A stretch of 64,000 nt of DNA from an uncultured bacterium (GTDB lineage Bacteria > Cyanobacteriota > Vampirovibrionia > Gastranaerophilales > Gastranaerophilaceae): NCBI GenBank assembly GCA_902475545.1, contig CABRZP010000004.1, forward strand, positions 62,001-126,000, written 5' to 3'. Below the pieces are notes generated by a model. It was not told the origin of the DNA. It worked only from the letters and a program-made list of their open reading frames with translations, and ran no database searches. This document shows positions 60,656 to 64,000 of the stretch, one piece after another; position 1 is the first letter of the stretch, and every line of letters starts with the position of its first letter. The translations under genes and the position numbers were made by a program.

Positions 60656-61873
60656 ATGACAGTTTATAATTATACAGCATTAAAAGATGGTACAAATGAA
60701 ATAGTTAAAGGTAAAGTTGAAGCCGATGACTTGCGTGAAGCTCGTGCAGCGGTAAAACGTTTAGGCTTTACTGCAACTAATATTACAGAAGAAAAAGAAG
60801 CTAAAAAGGTTGAGAAAAAAGTTCGCGGCGGTGCAATGCCAAAACTCGGACTTTCAGAGCAAATTGACTTTACTTCTACACTTCAAATTCTTGCAGCAGC
60901 AGGTATTCCGATTATTGAATCCTTGCTGTTTATTGAAAACGATGCTGCAAAATTGAAAATTAGGCAGGTTGCAACAGAATTAAGACGTCAAATTATGAAC
61001 GGCGGCACATTTGCAGGTACGGTTGCAAAATATCCTGAACAATTTGGTCAAGTTTATATCGGTCTTGTTAGAGCCGGTGAAGATTCCGGTGAATTGGAAA
61101 AAACGTTAGACCGTTTGTTAGAGTTATTAAACAAACAGGCTGCAATTAAGGCAAAAGTTATTGGTACATTGATGTATCCGGTATTCGTAATTTTGCTTGC
61201 TGTATTTATTGTTGTAGTCATGCTTGTATTCGTATTTCCGGTATTTAAAGAAATGTTTGATTCAATGGGTATGCAGCTTCCTTGGATTACACGTGTTTTG
61301 ATGGAAATGGGATTATTCTTAAAGAAAAATTGGCTCGGTATTCCAATTGGTTTTGCTGCGATTGGTGCATTTATTAACTTTTTATTCCGCTGGAAACCAA
61401 GTAAGTGGAAAATTGATGAATGGACATTAAAAATTCCGGTCTTAACTGATTTGATACAATATTCAAATTTTGCAAACTTTATTGCGGTAATGCAAGTTGC
61501 GTACGACGCAGGTGTTCCAATTTTGGAATGTTTGTATCTGTCTAATATGACCCTAACAAACCATACATTAGAAACAAGGGTTGAAGAAGCGACTGTTAAA
61601 GTTCAACAGGGTCAACACCTTTCAGCCGCACTTCGTTCAACAAGAACAATGCCTAAAATGATTTTGTTTATGATTGCAACAGGTGAACAGTCAGGTCGTT
61701 TGGGAGATATGCTTGGACAGGCAACAAATTATATTGATAAGCAGTTAGATACAATTATTGATATTATGACCAAGATGATTGAGCCGATAATGTTAGTTGT
61801 AATCGGTACAATCGTACTTATCCTTGCTGCTGCACTATATTTACCATTGTTCGCTTCTTACATGGGTATGTAG
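60656..61873 (+). CDS. pilC: Type IV pilus / type II secretion inner-membrane platform protein, PilC/GspF
   Basis: The 405-aa protein starts YNYTALKDGTNEIVKGKVEADDLREA. It has two GspF domains (about residues 70-190 and 275-395), each with FTSTLQILAAAGIPIIESL- or FIAVMQVAYDAGVPILECL-type starts and GEDSG/GEQSG motifs. Three membrane helices are visible, the last near the C-terminus. It is the inner-membrane platform on which the ATPase acts. Last gene of the PilP-secretin-PilB-PilC unit. Confidence 0.95.
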   Translation: MTVYNYTALKDGTNEIVKGKVEADDLREARAAVKRLGFTATNITEEKEAKKVEKKVRGGAMPKLGLSEQIDFTSTLQILAAAGIPIIESLLFIENDAAKLKIRQVATELRRQIMNGGTFAGTVAKYPEQFGQVYIGLVRAGEDSGELEKTLDRLLELLNKQAAIKAKVIGTLMYPVFVILLAVFIVVVMLVFVFPVFKEMFDSMGMQLPWITRVLMEMGLFLKKNWLGIPIGFAAIGAFINFLFRWKPSKWKIDEWTLKIPVLTDLIQYSNFANFIAVMQVAYDAGVPILECLYLSNMTLTNHTLETRVEEATVKVQQGQHLSAALRSTRTMPKMILFMIATGEQSGRLGDMLGQATNYIDKQLDTIIDIMTKMIEPIMLVVIGTIVLILAAALYLPLFASYMGM

Positions 61874-61945
61874 TCCTCGCCGGACAGGGTATAATGCCAC
61901 CAGATAATTAATTAAGTGTAGAACTTATATAATAAAACAATGAAT

Positions 61946-61977
61946 AAAAAGGGCTTTGGCAATCCAAAGTCTTTTTT
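61946..61977 (+). terminator. Terminator between pilC and the SDR gene
   Basis: AAAAAGGGCTTTGG pairs with CCAAAGTCTTTTTT around CAAT (two G-U pairs). Confidence 0.8.
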
Positions 61978-61992
61978 AAAGGAGATAAATAC

Positions 61993-62802
61993 ATGAAGAC
62001 AATAGTGATTACAGGTTCAACTTCCGGAATTGGCAAAGAATTAGTTAAAATTTTTTCCGCTGATAATAATTGGCATATCTTTGCCGGATATAGAAATAAA
62101 GATTTGATTACATCGCAGGAAAACGTTGAATATTTTTATATGGATATGACTGATAGAAAATCTATTGTCGATGCTGCACAGTTAATTAAGACTAAAGTTG
62201 ATAAAATTGATGTTTTAATAAATGTTGCAGGTTGCGTTGTTGCCGGACCTATTGAAAAAATTGATACAGATAGCTTGCGTGAACAATTTGATGTAAACAC
62301 TTTTTCTCATTTGGAATTTGTACAAAACCTTGTAGATGTATTAGAAAACGGAAAGATTATCAATGTAAGTTCAATGGCAAGTTTTGGACATTTCCCTTTT
62401 ATCAGCCCTTATTGTGCTTCAAAAAGAGCTATGGATATTTTCTTTAATGCTTTTGCTATTGAAAATCATCATAATATTAAAGTGATTTCAGTTAAACCGG
62501 GAGTAATTGCTACACCTATTTGGCAGAAATCTGTTAATTCTAATCAAAAACTATTGAATAATTGTGATGGTTATGAAAAAGAAATGGAATTTATGAAAAA
62601 TAATGCTCTTAAAAATACAACAAAAGGGCTTGCAGTAGATAAGGCTGCAAATTTTATTAAGAAAATTGCTTGTAAAAATAATCCGAAATCTTCTTATACA
62701 ATAGGTGCGGATGCAGGATTTGCAAGAATGTTATCATTATTTCCTCAAGATATGATTAATTCTATTATTAAGTTTGGATTGAAGAAGCGAATAAATTCTT
62801 AA
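61993..62802 (+). CDS. Short-chain dehydrogenase/reductase
   Basis: A 269-aa Rossmann-fold oxidoreductase. The cofactor motif is TGSTSGIGKEL (residues 7-17), with NVAGCV and the catalytic INVSSMASFG and SPYCASKRAMD (Tyr and Lys of the YxxxK motif near residue 139). The sequence SVKPGVIATPIW follows as in classical SDRs. The C-terminal 80 residues are extended and may include a substrate lid. AAAGGAG precedes the ATG. Substrate is unknown. Confidence 0.92.
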   Translation: MKTIVITGSTSGIGKELVKIFSADNNWHIFAGYRNKDLITSQENVEYFYMDMTDRKSIVDAAQLIKTKVDKIDVLINVAGCVVAGPIEKIDTDSLREQFDVNTFSHLEFVQNLVDVLENGKIINVSSMASFGHFPFISPYCASKRAMDIFFNAFAIENHHNIKVISVKPGVIATPIWQKSVNSNQKLLNNCDGYEKEMEFMKNNALKNTTKGLAVDKAANFIKKIACKNNPKSSYTIGADAGFARMLSLFPQDMINSIIKFGLKKRINS

Positions 62803-62871
62803 TTTTACTAGCAAAAATAAATTTATTTGTACTTGATATGTATGTGTTAATTGTAATATAGGAGTAAATTT

Positions 62872-63414
62872 GTGCAAGTACAAAATAATAATTCTCAATC
62901 TTTTGGTAGTATTAAAATTCAAACTTCAAAAATGAATAAAATTCAAAAAGGTATTAGTAATGCTATTGCTGATGCTTTGGAATATACACCGGAATATCAA
63001 CTGTCTTTAAATAAAGGTTTGGATGTTTATATTCTTCCTACCAAAAGAAGGGCTAATGAAGTTAGTATTCGTTTTATTGATCAGGAAAGTGATTGTTATA
63101 TGAGAGAACCTTCACATTCTATTGTTAATGTTCAAGGAACTAGCAGAGGAATATTTGATGCTGCTGACCAAATAAGAGAAGAATTAGTTCGACTATGCGA
63201 TAAGACTTTTAAACGTCCAAATTTTGATGTAGATAAAATCGCTGAAAAAAGAACTGATGTTGCCAGAATAAATCCAAACGCTTATGATGATTTAGATGAA
63301 GGTTTTGAAAGATGGGGCAATATATATAATGGTGATCATGATGCTGCAAAAGAACAAGTGGTTAATGAATTTATAAATTTAAAATCTTATTTTTCTGTTG
63401 ATGAAAATTTCTAA
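62872..63414 (+). CDS. Hypothetical protein with N-terminal QSFGSIK motif
   Basis: The start is GTG 62872, 7 nt after AGGAG. The 180-aa soluble protein opens MQVQNNNSQSFGSIKIQTSKMNKI: an Asn/Gln-rich head then S-F-G, similar to the motif in four other proteins here. The rest is a mixed alpha/beta domain with PTKRRANEVSIRFIDQES and an acidic, aromatic C-terminus. No signal peptide or known family is visible. Single gene with a strong terminator. Confidence 0.7.
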   Translation: MQVQNNNSQSFGSIKIQTSKMNKIQKGISNAIADALEYTPEYQLSLNKGLDVYILPTKRRANEVSIRFIDQESDCYMREPSHSIVNVQGTSRGIFDAADQIREELVRLCDKTFKRPNFDVDKIAEKRTDVARINPNAYDDLDEGFERWGNIYNGDHDAAKEQVVNEFINLKSYFSVDENF

Positions 63415-63432
63415 AAATCTAAAAACTAATAC

Positions 63433-63467
63433 AAAAAGGAACCTTTTTGTAAAAAGGTTCCTTTTTT
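63433..63467. terminator. Strong bidirectional terminator
   Basis: AAAAAGGAACCTTTTT (63433-63448) pairs perfectly with AAAAAGGTTCCTTTTT (63451-63466). It separates the convergent 62872 gene and fabZ. Confidence 0.9.
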
Positions 63468-63487
63468 ACAATATTTAATCTGAAAAT

Positions 63488-63937
63488 TTATTTAATTGCA
63501 AAAGTCATATCAGCTTCTACACAAACTTTTCCATCAACTCTGCCGATACCGTGGGCTTTGCAGATAGGACCTTTTACTTTAGTTAATTCTACTTCCATTT
63601 CAAATTTGTCGCCAGGTCTAACGATATTTTTAAATCTTACACCATCAACACCTGCATATAATGCTAATTTACCTTTAAATTCAGGCATTGTCATCAAAAT
63701 TGGAGCTGAACATTGAGCCATTGCTTCAAGTTGTAATACTCCAGGCATAATCGGGTTATTAGGGAAGTGACCTTGGAAAAATGCTTCGTTCATTGTTAGG
63801 TTTTTGTAACCTTTTGCATATTTACCAGGTACACATTCTGTAATTCTGTCTACAAGTAAAAATGGGTATCTATGCGGAATTAAATCCATAATTTGCATAA
63901 TGTCGAAGCTTAAAACTTCTTTAGTTTCTTCTGTCAT
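63488..63937 (-). CDS. fabZ: 3-hydroxyacyl-ACP dehydratase FabZ
   Basis: A fatty-acid synthesis enzyme that dehydrates beta-hydroxyacyl-ACP. The 149-aa hotdog-fold protein has LIPHRYPFLLVDRI, the catalytic His in FFQGHFPNNPIMPGV and Glu in LQLEAMAQ. Length is normal. AAGGAG lies 8 nt before the ATG. In Cyanobacteria and many Gram-negatives it lies in an lpxC-fabZ-lpxA cluster; a partial upstream gene here fits lpxC. Confidence 0.96.
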   Translation of the reverse strand: MTEETKEVLSFDIMQIMDLIPHRYPFLLVDRITECVPGKYAKGYKNLTMNEAFFQGHFPNNPIMPGVLQLEAMAQCSAPILMTMPEFKGKLALYAGVDGVRFKNIVRPGDKFEMEVELTKVKGPICKAHGIGRVDGKVCVEADMTFAIK

Positions 63938-63948
63938 GTATTCTCTCC

Positions 63949-64000
63949 TTATATTTCTATCAATTTTTCTTTTAACATTTTTGCAGTTTTAATATGAACT
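63949..64000 (-). CDS. 3' end of a gene upstream of fabZ (possibly lpxC)
   Basis: On the minus strand an open frame enters from the window edge and ends at TAA 63951-63949, 11 nt before the fabZ ATG. It encodes HIKTAKMLKEKLIEI at the C-terminus. The fabZ ribosome site starts directly after the stop, as in an operon. Gene order in relatives suggests LpxC, whose C-terminal helix is similarly Lys/Leu-rich, but 16 residues cannot prove this. Confidence 0.35.
   Translation of the reverse strand, partial: VHIKTAKMLKEKLIEI

Noticed and set aside
1..64000. CRISPR arrays, rRNA and tRNA genes
   Set aside because: No regularly spaced direct repeats and no rRNA- or tRNA-like segments were seen; intergenic spaces are short and AT-rich.

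Overview
The window looks like chromosome of a low-GC, Gram-negative, anaerobic fermenting bacterium, most likely a gut member of Candidatus Gastranaerophilales (class Vampirovibrionia, formerly Melainabacteria, the non-photosynthetic sister group of Cyanobacteria). This rests on several observations: very AT-rich DNA with frequent TAA stops; a type IV pilus/type II secretion core with prepilins starting FTLAEVLITLGIIGVVAAMTIPN; a bifunctional AdhE with a Rex-like operator; LPS-type genes (fabZ, with a probable lpxC end at the right edge); ClpC-like domains close to those of cyanobacterial ClpC; and many lineage-restricted unknown proteins. The phylum call is inference from gene content and style. 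I see no rRNA, tRNA, CRISPR array, transposase or prophage.

Layout, left to right. 0-2.6 kb: end of an unknown gene, rpmI-rplT with its own promoter and leader hairpin, and a 426-aa unknown protein. 2.6-7.4 kb (minus strand): gyrA, a protein of tandem strand-like repeats, a MITE-like inverted repeat (6042-6360), and comF with a small partner. 7.4-14.1 kb: an operon of a secreted GxSxG hydrolase, an unknown and a NagZ-like glycosidase; glyA; and a WecA/TagO-type transferase that appears to start at a non-canonical codon. 14.2-15.6 kb: lgt and a TPR lipoprotein (minus). 15.7-22.8 kb: a long plus-strand run encoding a stand-alone ClpX-type zinc finger, a HEAT-like protein, RuvX, a DUF1292 protein, a protein made only of ClpC N-terminal repeats, TilS, Hpt and a soluble histidine kinase. 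22.8-31.7 kb: a prepilin, clpP, folate and cobalamin enzymes, an FkbM methyltransferase, a group 2 sigma factor, a membrane thioredoxin and two overlapping unknown membrane proteins. 31.8-38.4 kb: proB-proA, an XRE regulator with operator-like palindromes, a repeat island, DAHP synthase, enolase and a HAD phosphatase. 38.4-46.3 kb: small unknowns, a 1145-aa coiled-coil/hydrophobic protein and adhE. 46.3-55.6 kb: a 700-base non-coding stretch, a rhodanese, a TPR protein, pepA, a second prepilin behind a G10 tract, a MATE transporter, a 44-aa membrane peptide, a U32 protein and a YqeG-type phosphatase. 55.8-61.9 kb: the PilP-like, secretin, PilB and PilC genes. 62-64 kb: an SDR enzyme, an unknown, fabZ and a partial upstream gene.

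The most notable observations are as follows. (1) A consensus-like promoter and strong ribosome site lead to ATG 50713, whose frame meets a G10 tract. Only 8 or 11 G would join it to the downstream prepilin, so this is a candidate phase switch. (2) Both prepilins end in the same ISKDYPW tail. (3) Five otherwise unrelated proteins without signal peptides carry a short aromatic motif (F-T-G-like) near the N-terminus, a possible sorting tag. (4) Clp N-domains and a ClpX zinc finger occur as free-standing proteins. (5) A 32-base perfect palindrome overlaps the ribosome site of the rhodanese gene. (6) Non-autonomous repeat elements occur at 6.0-6.4 kb and 34.3-35.3 kb.
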